Below, in pieces: positions 30,501-35,685 of a stretch of 54,283 nucleotides of DNA (position 1 is the stretch's first letter; the number at the start of each line of letters is the position of its first letter). Below the pieces are notes generated by a model that was given only the letters and a program-made list of their open reading frames with translations, did no database searches and was not told where the DNA came from. A program made the translations under genes and the position numbers. Location of the stretch: IMG/VR virus record IMGVR_UViG_3300044568_001017, positions 1-54,283 of that record; one strand, 5' to 3'. This DNA is from a virus.

Positions 30501-31024
30501 TGAATCGGATGTCATCCATGTATAGAGTGAGTCAGAAACTATACCAAACAGCAGCTAGTGGATTGGGCTTCTCAGACGCACCAACAGTAGCTGAAGAGAT
30601 ATACAGGAGAGAAGTTGCTGACATCAATAAGTATGGTCGTCGCTGGGCTGAGTCCGCTGGACTTGAGTACAGAACCAAGCGTCCAATGGATATTGCCCCA
30701 AGCAAAATGACTCCTATCAACAGGAAGATTTCTAGTTACCTACAAAGGAATGATCCAGTCGGCGCGTCTGCTTATGCTAAAGAATATCTCAAGACACTAC
30801 CCAAAGATGCTCGCAAGAATGCAATCCAGAGCATGGAGTCTGGAGCTAGGAATCGTCAGCCTCTGCGGTTAGGTGACGGGCCAATGGATGAAGCAGAGAA
30901 GAGAGCATTCTTGAAGTGGGCCAAAACAAAAATGAGTCCAGAGAAGTACGCTAGTATTGAGAAACTGACTAAGCAGTATGAATCGAATCGTAAAAAGTTT
31001 CTGATGCGATTGCCGAATAGATAG
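24590..31024 (+). CDS. Giant internal/ejection protein with HExxH motif
   Basis: The 2144-aa protein is the largest product. A decamer-like unit AFDID-x-FLKE occurs twice at the N-terminus (about residues 2-11 and 34-43). Gly/Ala-rich, membrane-active-looking segments lie at about 155-350. Residues about 900-960 resemble a domain found in large polyvalent phage proteins (FGAWAKQMIQRFGDAVREF). HEITH at about 1063-1067 is a zinc-metallopeptidase-type motif. A long helical part with NIWASGLQLGNPASATMN follows. It probably acts during DNA delivery, opening the envelope or modifying host targets. Two palindromic sites lie within it. Confidence 0.65.
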   Translation: MAFDIDVFLKESGSGVVENESQTEKPQSVQPKETAFDIDTFLKENVSNVPVVSEQIQPQEPSGILRQAADIPLKVAQGGISSVKSFTDLFGADNAMSKELAGYEKWVGSLVSAESKKDDEEIARILKDAENKGVYDKVVAGLQAFSKAPLEMTAQSAGYMIPQLAAGVLGKAAQFTKAGIIGTQAAIGFAQGAGQAKGDIYESTLDYLRKQGVSENVANDKAIEAQATLGKNLDQILLSAIGNALTSSTGAEAIATRILIKQGKEATGGAIKGFLKGVAAESPLEAIQSAQQEVAKNVAIQREGGDVPTFKGAIESATTGAVAGAFIGGPLGAFEAMSAEQKAEIDITKEANRKARDLEAPDTATQAIAAAITNLERGIDNKRKDLDVLESTSPEASKLRLDIAADQKILAQSKEQANKLGLSETITEAEKQQIELAKQIAAPEVVAVAEAVTPAPVEQVVTPPVEVAPTIAETAPVEPVVSQEFKDELEMSGVAYDGDTRYSVQQSSNGTFRAERIVNGKKEDIQIGLPDIETAQNVIFNSVGKEVPAITAETPAITMPEIQQQVPSGMSVEEAKAYLEERNKSTILGYAPEDIMAMQQGKRVARTIPPAPVIEQAAPAEAPAPEVAPTLWVAPEQKLTLQENRALQIANLKGTEKRTGNITFVPEKMMTPQRLQSLRTEQESSGTLKQFPRGGKFIEIKMMADVTGDPNAKGWAIIDRRTDLNRREWIAQIPNRDERILAGSIANNESQKIVSAIKEGSITQERSNQLVDEAVNNQIISSDFANNLKTEISKSTRAVSETITEPAEEQGGILKETAKFADEALRERDKEVARYKKKADAERKAGREEMAQRYEGMIDDLMSVPSEDFKKDVIENPEYYIESNIDPFLRFKNKEVNRATPLTPSKRKKESGGVLIPTKEDFIQAGQNIYEAGMEFGAWAKQMIQRFGDAVREFLGDVWQAVSGAPAKLNELMGYLPGKGEAGSVNLGSGKPATESKNALELIRGNYGELSDMINKIIDSNQKIADALQKIPVELTSRNSFDGETVRISKSFSGLKLVDAINHEITHSFLAVALREIPSFREAINSIRLDAIERAKYSNDISFRGAVSLIKEAQGLSRGLIYTKRDTENLSQYMIRNTNGLMYLWNLDKTNPPFTYEIFETAYALASNDEFLAHLMSDKRFRDELKTYKVFTPDNRNLFQKFIDSIKGLFQKLTKVEKTVLDKAMEQVERVVQLPEYNPRPIEGLAEMLAKYEQGDAPIEPEAETITEAMGQGLDIGKEDNMPINNKIESHIKNFAVVRGFFESASDRLRRAGFKKLATAIDDYYDQAQRRLGFANKILLPAFDEYAKQSKANKKKIDEEVKMFYAAQENKRDTAEFFDELNPITQKIVTAWQKFGEESGKDNQRIGIKVFDRGLQRFRPIGRVDKFFPRILKPKYKQALMEPDKYQKEYNEIVEALMKSGRIEKPEDAERYISNYEGTGTQKDYFSGIESARGQALPEELYDYSMQVMTDYVARWAQHASRIEQFGQKLGENSMTLWNRSRASTRDRRTIDYITAAQERVEGYFPNDPFVKGMAALNIWASGLQLGNPASATMNLVGGTTLNAMIGQPGAASSYVESLVELRKLGSNLKDAREKGIISRDLMNIVGDHQEVLDQNGIAKAGQKTADFLLKWSGFTPVEQMVRTQSLIIGKSFLRKTLSSYSQNPDSLFSKQASTWLSRNNFDIDKLLVEQGSGPETDKLMRYFATASQGGYTISQTPIFIDTPIGKFLFKYQKFSTQVMRQAWKNTFEPAWKAVTFKGETMQLPSETRQLLYRLRLAEAREIGDNRKISLDEIPQKVSKAEAKALTLIPVMMWLASAYVGGEAILRLRDVLFGVMMKGPDYEDILKALEDDEDDDELYLGLQRAWYNLIGIGALGLIGNYGQFFMDWQDRERVKNPLDPPALSLVKETATLIQNVADQGTITKGDINNYVNRMSSMYRVSQKLYQTAASGLGFSDAPTVAEEIYRREVADINKYGRRWAESAGLEYRTKRPMDIAPSKMTPINRKISSYLQRNDPVGASAYAKEYLKTLPKDARKNAIQSMESGARNRQPLRLGDGPMDEAEKRAFLKWAKTKMSPEKYASIEKLTKQYESNRKKFLMRLPNR
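25853..25868. promoter_or_regulatory. Palindromic site 8, TTATCG-GAAA-CGATAA (intragenic)
   Basis: Both outer hexamers match. It codes for LSETIT in the giant protein; a second site codes for VSETIT 1.1 kb downstream. Confidence 0.8.
26984..26999. promoter_or_regulatory. Palindromic site 9, GTATCG-GAAA-CGATAA (intragenic)
   Basis: First base differs; same centre and same reading frame use as site 8. Confidence 0.75.
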
Positions 31025-31025
31025 C

Positions 31026-31053
31026 TTGACATCTCTACATTGAGTAGTAGTGT
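31026..31053 (+). promoter_or_regulatory. Promoter-like element after the virion module
   Basis: TTGACA at 31026-31031, 16-nt spacer, TAGTGT at 31048-31053, followed by GCTTGTACAGC. It starts 2 nt after the giant gene's stop. A near-identical element, with TAGTGT and CTTGTACGAGC, occurs on the other strand at 49058. A terminator lies only about 40 nt downstream of the predicted start, so it may serve a small RNA. Confidence 0.5.
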
Positions 31054-31059
31054 GCTTGT

Positions 31060-31135
31060 ACAGCTGGTTGCTGTTTTGTAAGTGTTCATTCATTAGTGGC
31101 GCACCTTGGAGAAATCTGAGGTGCGCTTCTTTTTT
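31060..31135 (+). ncRNA. Possible short RNA ending in a terminator
   Basis: Predicted transcript of about 75 nt between the 31026 promoter-like element and the terminator at 31099-31135. It holds no credible coding frame. The alternative is that only the terminator is functional and the promoter resemblance is chance. Confidence 0.35.
31099..31135 (+). terminator. Terminator of the virion module
   Basis: 8-bp perfect stem GCGCACCT (31099-31106) with AGGTGCGC (31119-31126), then TTCTTTTTTT. It ends late transcription and precedes a palindrome and the next promoter. Confidence 0.9.
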
Positions 31136-31150
31136 TATCGTTACCGATAA
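31135..31150. promoter_or_regulatory. Palindromic site 10, TTATCG-TTAC-CGATAA
   Basis: It sits between the terminator T-run and the 31168 promoter, 17 nt upstream of its -35. Confidence 0.85.
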
Positions 31151-31167
31151 TTTCTGAAAATAATCTA

Positions 31168-31195
31168 TTGACACTAGAATTATCCTATGTAGATT
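31168..31195 (+). promoter_or_regulatory. Promoter of the 31.2-35.2 kb operon
   Basis: TTGACA at 31168-31173, 16-nt spacer, TAGATT at 31190-31195. The hexamers and spacing are the same as at 35168. Predicted start near 31202, giving a leader of about 34 nt to the ATG at 31236. Confidence 0.7.
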
Positions 31196-31235
31196 TGCCC
31201 TTGTGAGCGGCACAACCTCCGTCCACAAAAAACTA

Positions 31236-31454
31236 ATGAAAGATAAACCAACAACACAAGAAACAGAAGTAAAACCAGAAGTGAAACCATCAGTAGACTC
31301 AGCACTCAAGCGTGAGATTTATCTCCGTTTGATTTCAGCATCAGCGGCGGACGGAAAGTTCGACCTCGGCAAGCTCCCGAATGCAAAGGCAGTAGTGAAT
31401 CAGGGAGATCACCTTCGTGGCGTAGCCGAACTGCTGACCCAGTGCCTCAAATGA
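31236..31454 (+). CDS. Small hypothetical protein, first gene of the DNA-metabolism operon
   Basis: I choose the ATG at 31236 (72 aa) because a GTG at 31203 would lie at the predicted transcription start. The N-terminus is a Lys/Glu/Pro-rich tail (KPEVKPSVDS) followed by a helical domain (REIYLRLISASAADGKFDLG). No domain is recognised. It is the first gene after the promoter and overlaps the next as ATGA. Confidence 0.6.
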   Translation: MKDKPTTQETEVKPEVKPSVDSALKREIYLRLISASAADGKFDLGKLPNAKAVVNQGDHLRGVAELLTQCLK

Positions 31455-31594
31455 ACGAACGAGACTGGGACGAAACGGACGTATCGGGAGAAGTAGAAGA
31501 AGCAAGGCACGAAGCCTTCATTCATACTTGCGCTATGCGTGACATGGATCAAGGCATCGACCCCAACTTATTTTCCGATGACGATAACGAATAA
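31451..31594 (+). CDS. 47-aa acidic protein
   Basis: A short frame with ATGA overlap to the upstream gene and a 17-nt overlap with the nuclease gene. It is strongly acidic (DETDVSGEVEEARHE and a DDDNE end). Acidic miniproteins in early phage operons are often inhibitors or DNA mimics, but nothing proves that here. Confidence 0.5.
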   Translation: MNERDWDETDVSGEVEEARHEAFIHTCAMRDMDQGIDPNLFSDDDNE

Positions 31595-32441
31595 TCACGG
31601 GCTTCCCGCCCCAATGTATCGAGCATTGTCACACGATGGCTACACCCCCGGCACTAGGAGGTCAGACATCTCGGTGACAAGTTTAATCGGGCCACCGAAA
31701 ATCAACCAACTCAAGAAGCGGTATTCTGAGTTTATCGTAGAAGACGCAGCAGACAGGGTATGGGCATTGTTAGGTCAGTCCGTACACAAGGTAGTAGAAC
31801 TGGCTGGCGGCGAGACTGAGATGACAGAGAAGCGTCTCTACATGGAGATCAATGACTATACAATAACTGGTCAGACTGATCTCTACGAGACAGAGAACCA
31901 TACCATCTCAGACTTCAAAGTGACATCGGTCTTCTCATTCTTACTTGGAACCAAGCAAGAGTGGGAGGCGCAGATCAACTTGAACGCCATGCTCTGGAGA
32001 GAGTACGGATACGAAGTCAAGAAAGGTCAGATCGTAGCCATCCTTCGGGACTGGCAAGCGAGTAAGGCTGAATTTGACAAAGAGTATCCCCAGTGTGCAG
32101 TACACATTGTTGACATTCCACTATGGGATAATGACGAGTGTATCCGCTACGCTACTGAGCGCATCAAGATGCATCAAGCAGCGGCGGCAATGTCAGATGA
32201 CCACATCCCAGCCTGTGATCCAAGTGAGAGATGGGCTAAACCAGATACCTACGCCATCAAGAAGGATGGTAACAAACGCGCAGCCAAAGTATGCGAGTCC
32301 AAGGAAGAGGCAGAGAACCTTCTACCTACCTACGGGCCGAAGCATTCGATAGAGAAACGAAACGGTGGGGATATGCGGTGTGAGCGTTATTGCTCAGTCG
32401 CTCCCTTCTGCCACTACTACCAAGCAAACTATAAAGAATAA
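31578..32441 (+). CDS. PD-(D/E)XK nuclease, RecB/Cas4-like
   Basis: I use the ATG at 31578 (287 aa) over 31539, which lies deep in the previous gene. Motifs of the RecB-type nuclease superfamily are visible: GQSVHKVVE (about 65-74), GQTDLY...ISDFKVTS (about 94-117, giving the D and D-x-K), and QINLNAMLW. The C-terminus has a cysteine set (CERYCSVAPFC, about 265-276) that with another cysteine could hold an Fe-S cluster as in Cas4/AddB. It likely processes DNA ends during recombination-dependent replication, together with the nearby ssDNA-binding-like protein. Confidence 0.75.
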   Translation: MTITNNHGLPAPMYRALSHDGYTPGTRRSDISVTSLIGPPKINQLKKRYSEFIVEDAADRVWALLGQSVHKVVELAGGETEMTEKRLYMEINDYTITGQTDLYETENHTISDFKVTSVFSFLLGTKQEWEAQINLNAMLWREYGYEVKKGQIVAILRDWQASKAEFDKEYPQCAVHIVDIPLWDNDECIRYATERIKMHQAAAAMSDDHIPACDPSERWAKPDTYAIKKDGNKRAAKVCESKEEAENLLPTYGPKHSIEKRNGGDMRCERYCSVAPFCHYYQANYKE

Positions 32442-32448
32442 CAAATAT

Positions 32449-32817
32449 ATGTATACTACTCAATACGATCCAAACTGTAAAATGCACGAATTCCTTTACA
32501 CGGGAATCGCAATAACCCAAGAAGCAGGCGGTTTAGCTGCGCTGATAGATATGACTAACGGACTTGATATTGAAAGAGCCAAAGAATTTGGCGTTAATTT
32601 CGATGAGTTGTTGGTATCACAAGCTGATACAGCTTATGAAGCATCAATCGTAGTCCGCAACTTAATTGCGGGAGATGTTGATCACATTGCGATTAACGTC
32701 TGTGGATTCGTTTACGATGCAGAAAAGGAGGCGCAGGCTCCAGAAAAACATAAAAAAAATCAAGCTGAACTTAGGGAGATTTTTTATCGAAAAGAAGGAG
32801 TAAAATCAAATGAATAA
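32449..32817 (+). CDS. Hypothetical early-operon protein
   Basis: The start at 32449 (122 aa) is favoured by the AAATATATG context right after the nuclease gene; an in-frame codon at 32365 lies inside it. The product has an Ala/Ile-rich helical middle and a Lys-rich C-terminus. It overlaps the next start by 8 nt. No domain is recognised. Confidence 0.6.
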   Translation: MYTTQYDPNCKMHEFLYTGIAITQEAGGLAALIDMTNGLDIERAKEFGVNFDELLVSQADTAYEASIVVRNLIAGDVDHIAINVCGFVYDAEKEAQAPEKHKKNQAELREIFYRKEGVKSNE

Positions 32818-33070
32818 CTTCAGAGCGGAATTAAAACCAAGTGAACAATTTGAAATCGGAGCATCTGATGCAGCTTATCTTTGGGAAAAGGCAACACACA
32901 TATTGCAAGAGGAAGTAAATAAAGAATTCCATAAAGATCATCCTATGGTTGTTGCTAAATTAGCTGAAATTCAAGCAAGTTTATACACAAATAAAGCGAT
33001 CACTACAGCTATTCAAGACTTGGCAAGTTCAATTAACTTTTTAGCTGAAGTAGTTAAATGCCGCGAATAA
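32810..33070 (+). CDS. Small helical early-operon protein
   Basis: The 86-aa protein overlaps the previous gene by 8 nt. It is helical and Glu/Lys/Ala-rich with a mostly hydrophobic last third (ITTAIQDLASSINFLAEVV), possibly a helical bundle or dimerisation part. It precedes the ssDNA-binding-like gene by 8 nt. Confidence 0.6.
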   Translation: MNNFRAELKPSEQFEIGASDAAYLWEKATHILQEEVNKEFHKDHPMVVAKLAEIQASLYTNKAITTAIQDLASSINFLAEVVKCRE

Positions 33071-33078
33071 TAAAAATT

Positions 33079-33876
33079 ATGAGTAACCAACTAGACGGAA
33101 TCGAACAGAAAGACATCATCAAACGAGTGACTGGTAAGGTCACTAAATTGTGGGAACCTAAGACATTCAATGGCCCCAAGGGTGAGTTTGTCATCCAAGG
33201 TGGAGAGATTGAGATCGACGGACAGACCTACGGGTTGAAGTTCTTCAACAACAACCAAGAACAGAGCATCAAGAACAACGTAGTCACGCTCTCCTCAGTC
33301 CGAGGCAAGCATGGTCTAACTGGAGTTACCTTGGAGCATGAGTCCTACGAAGGTAAGAATGGTAAGGTAGATCGTGACATCATCAAGGTTACGGCTACTG
33401 GTAAGATTGAGTTTGAGAGTCAAGAACCAGCCAGAGTCACATCCAAAGTTATCGGTAACGATAATCCTGTGGAGGCATTGGATAAGATCGTTGAGCTACA
33501 TAAGTATGTAGATTCACTCGTTCGCCATGCCTACAAGGGAGTGGAAGACGAAGAAACTCTGCGAGCATACGTCTCGTCGGTCTTCATCGAAGCTAACCGC
33601 AAGGGAATAGCGTTCAAGTCAGAGGTTAAAGCTGAACCCAAAGTAGAAGAGCCTAAAGTAGTGGAGCTAGACCCGGCTGACTGGGCATCTGCTATTGTCC
33701 CTAGTGGCACACAGAAGGGCAAGAAGCTCGCTGAGATCGGCAAGCCAGCATTAACTAAACTCTATGAGTTCTACTTGGAGAAGGGGTTCAGTACTCCATT
33801 CGCTAAGTGTGTAGAGCAAGCCGCCGCTGACCTCGACCTCGACGCACCAGTAGAGAACGACGACATCCCATACTAA
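33079..33876 (+). CDS. Single-strand DNA-binding-like protein
   Basis: The start at 33079 (265 aa) follows AAAATTATG; an upstream in-frame ATG at 33058 is inside the previous gene. Residues about 15-115 have the strand pattern of an OB fold (VTGKVTKLWEP..., GEIEIDGQTYGLKFF, DIIKVTATGKIEFE). A helical part follows, and the C-terminus is acidic (DLDAPVENDDIPY), as in many SSBs, where such tails recruit partners. Function by layout and context with a nuclease and helicase. Contains palindromic site 11. Confidence 0.55.
   Translation: MSNQLDGIEQKDIIKRVTGKVTKLWEPKTFNGPKGEFVIQGGEIEIDGQTYGLKFFNNNQEQSIKNNVVTLSSVRGKHGLTGVTLEHESYEGKNGKVDRDIIKVTATGKIEFESQEPARVTSKVIGNDNPVEALDKIVELHKYVDSLVRHAYKGVEDEETLRAYVSSVFIEANRKGIAFKSEVKAEPKVEEPKVVELDPADWASAIVPSGTQKGKKLAEIGKPALTKLYEFYLEKGFSTPFAKCVEQAAADLDLDAPVENDDIPY
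33449..33464. promoter_or_regulatory. Palindromic site 11, TTATCG-GTAA-CGATAA (intragenic)
   Basis: Outer hexamers perfect. Inside the ssDNA-binding-like gene, codons for VIGNDN. Confidence 0.8.
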
Positions 33877-33917
33877 TCCCCCTCGGTTCCTCCCAGAACT
33901 AACCTTAACCAACACTA

Positions 33918-34874
33918 ATGAAAAAAGAACTAGAACTATTCAGTCCAACACAAGAAGGAATCCTTGTATCCGTAGCAACCTATCTTCGCCAGATGGTGGA
34001 GTTCGCCAAAACAGAATGGCGCGGGATTAACATTACCGAATCCCACATCAAGAAGGCGTGGGCCAAGCTCCAGAAGAACGAGTACCTCGAAGATGACGCG
34101 CCAGATGAGATGTTAGAAATGTACGAGAAGATGTCCGCTGACTGGGATATGGCAATCGAAATGGAAGAAGAGAGGATCAACCTAGCTAACATGCCAGAAG
34201 AAGAACCAGAGAACGAATCCTTGGCCCTAGTGGAGAGTGTAAAACAAGGTGTAGAGTTATCCTCCTTCACCAAGAAGTTCGACATCGGCGCGGGGATGAC
34301 CCAATGCGTACCCCGTGGTAAGGTAGAGATGAAAGACTGGGTGGCAGCGTTTGCCTTCGGTCTTACTTTAGAATCAGGCGCGCAATGGATCATCGGTGAT
34401 GCGGTGGTGGCCTTGGATAACGCCGGACATGATGACGTAGTGAACCAACTTTGTGCTAACTTTAAGAAGAGTTACAGCACAGTTTCGGGATACGCGAGGG
34501 CTTGTAGGGCTTTCCCTGCCGCTAAACGTGACGCTGCATTGCCATTTACGGTCTATCGCGAGATCGGAAACGCCAACTTCGGTGATGATAAGACCAATGC
34601 TAAGAAGCAAGCAGCCATGCTAGAGGTGGCTAAAGCGGAGGGTTTGTCCTCTACTGAGGTCAGGAACAGGGTCAGAAACGAGCAAGGTAAGGATGATAAG
34701 TCTGTCCTACCCCATCGGTATTTTGTATTGAATTTAGAAAACTATCGAAACTCGGATGTCAAACGCTCATCACCAGAGAAACCAGAGGCGCATCACTTCA
34801 TCATCGACAGACAAGATATGTCATGGTTCGACGCAGCACAAGGTGAGTGGGTCAAATTCGCAAAGGAACAATAA
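33918..34874 (+). CDS. Possible helix-turn-helix DNA-binding protein
   Basis: The 318-aa protein has an acidic helical N-terminal half. Its central part (about 135-235) contains WIIGDAVVALDNAG and a helical segment with KSYSTVSGYARACRAF, resembling HTH proteins with a W-x-x-G-D element, followed by GLSSTEVRNRVR, a second HTH-like stretch. It could be a replication or transcription regulator and is an alternative ligand for the palindromic sites. Not firmly assigned. Confidence 0.45.
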   Translation: MKKELELFSPTQEGILVSVATYLRQMVEFAKTEWRGINITESHIKKAWAKLQKNEYLEDDAPDEMLEMYEKMSADWDMAIEMEEERINLANMPEEEPENESLALVESVKQGVELSSFTKKFDIGAGMTQCVPRGKVEMKDWVAAFAFGLTLESGAQWIIGDAVVALDNAGHDDVVNQLCANFKKSYSTVSGYARACRAFPAAKRDAALPFTVYREIGNANFGDDKTNAKKQAAMLEVAKAEGLSSTEVRNRVRNEQGKDDKSVLPHRYFVLNLENYRNSDVKRSSPEKPEAHHFIIDRQDMSWFDAAQGEWVKFAKEQ

Positions 34875-34877
34875 TTT

Positions 34878-35159
34878 ATGTCAGAAAAAAACCAACAAAA
34901 CGAAACATCCAAGACAATTCTTGAGGCATTCAGCTTCATTAAATGTGAGGATGAGAAACTAAACGAACGAGTACACGCATTCGCCAGCCTCCTGCACACA
35001 GCAGCGATGATGGTGATCAGATCTGAATCCCGCAAGGGTGAAGGGTTTGAGTGTATTAAATACTTGGAGCTTGCAGGGCTTTACTACAAAGAGAGCCAGT
35101 TCCGCAAGCGTTTCGATACTGAAGAGAAGGAAGAAGAAACTTCCCGTATCATAACGTAA
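34878..35159 (+). CDS. Small hypothetical helical protein
   Basis: The 93-aa product is helical with a hydrophobic patch (FASLLHTAAMMVI) and a Glu-rich tail. It is the last gene before the promoter/ncRNA region, starting 3 nt after the previous stop. No recognised family. Confidence 0.6.
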   Translation: MSEKNQQNETSKTILEAFSFIKCEDEKLNERVHAFASLLHTAAMMVIRSESRKGEGFECIKYLELAGLYYKESQFRKRFDTEEKEEETSRIIT

Positions 35160-35167
35160 AAAAAGAT

Positions 35168-35195
35168 TTGACATTGTTCTTCGCTCAGTTAGATT
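35168..35195 (+). promoter_or_regulatory. Promoter of the non-coding RNA region
   Basis: TTGACA at 35168-35173, 16-nt spacer, TAGATT at 35190-35195, the same hexamers as at 31168. No gene follows for 500 nt on this strand, so its product is RNA. Confidence 0.7.
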
Positions 35196-35196
35196 G

Positions 35197-35294
35197 CTTG
35201 TATCCAATACAAGTTCTGACGGGCTTTGGAGATCAATTTTGAGTCAAAAAAATGGGTCTGTTGTAGTCCGTCAGCTACATCAGGCCCTATTTTT
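35197..35294 (+). ncRNA. Short structured RNA with terminator and loop pseudoknot
   Basis: The predicted transcript begins with hairpin CTTGTAT/ATACAAG (35197-35203, 35207-35213). It ends in a terminator stem, GGGTCTG/CAGGCCC (35254-35260, 35281-35287, one G-U) stacked on TGTAG/CTACA (35262-35266, 35275-35279), with TATTTTTT after it. The terminator loop holds CCGTCAG (35268-35274), complementary to upstream CTGACGG (35216-35222), so a loop pseudoknot can form. It is either a small RNA or an attenuator ahead of the larger RNA. Confidence 0.6.
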
Positions 35295-35295
35295 T

Positions 35296-35630
35296 GCCAT
35301 CATTGGATCGTGTAGCCAGCGGGAATGCGTAAATGACGCACCGAGACATAGGTCTGGGAAGTACTGGTGAAGGAGTGGAGTTGGAATGGCTGTTAGACGT
35401 GTTATCCTGCCAACTTAATGTGCCAGCAATGGCGACTTGCAATTAGTCAACGATATTAGACTAGTCTAGGTAAAGGAAAACCGCTGGACGTGGATTGCTA
35501 AGCGAAGGTGACAATACCTATACGGAAAACGTCTTGATTCGTGGCAAAGTTTTCCCAAACTTTTGGGAGACTTTGTCGCTCGGTTCAGCCCTGCCAAAAA
35601 ACGAGGTTGATTCAATCAGCGTTGAAAACA
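35296..35630 (+). ncRNA. Candidate larger structured RNA, class unknown
   Basis: A 335-nt stretch without a credible frame but dense in short perfect stems: 35326-35330/35336-35340; 35379-35384/35410-35415; 35422-35425/35430-35433 closing a GCAA tetraloop; and a strong hairpin 35543-35550/35570-35577 with an inner stem 35554-35558/35563-35567. GNRA loops, purine-rich joins and the upstream promoter suggest a functional RNA. Large phage ncRNAs such as GOLLD or ROOL are candidates by context, but I cannot match their consensus. It could also be a decayed region. Confidence 0.45.
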
Positions 35631-35664
35631 AAAAAACCAGAAAGGAATTTCTTCCAATCTGGTT
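35627..35664 (-). terminator. Terminator of the helicase operon
   Basis: Stem 35635-35641 with 35658-35664, inner pairing GGAA/TTCC; on the minus strand it is followed by TTTTTTTGTTTT. It lies 21 nt past the helicase stop. Confidence 0.85.
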
Positions 35665-35685
35665 CTAAGTTTTGTGAAACTAGTT

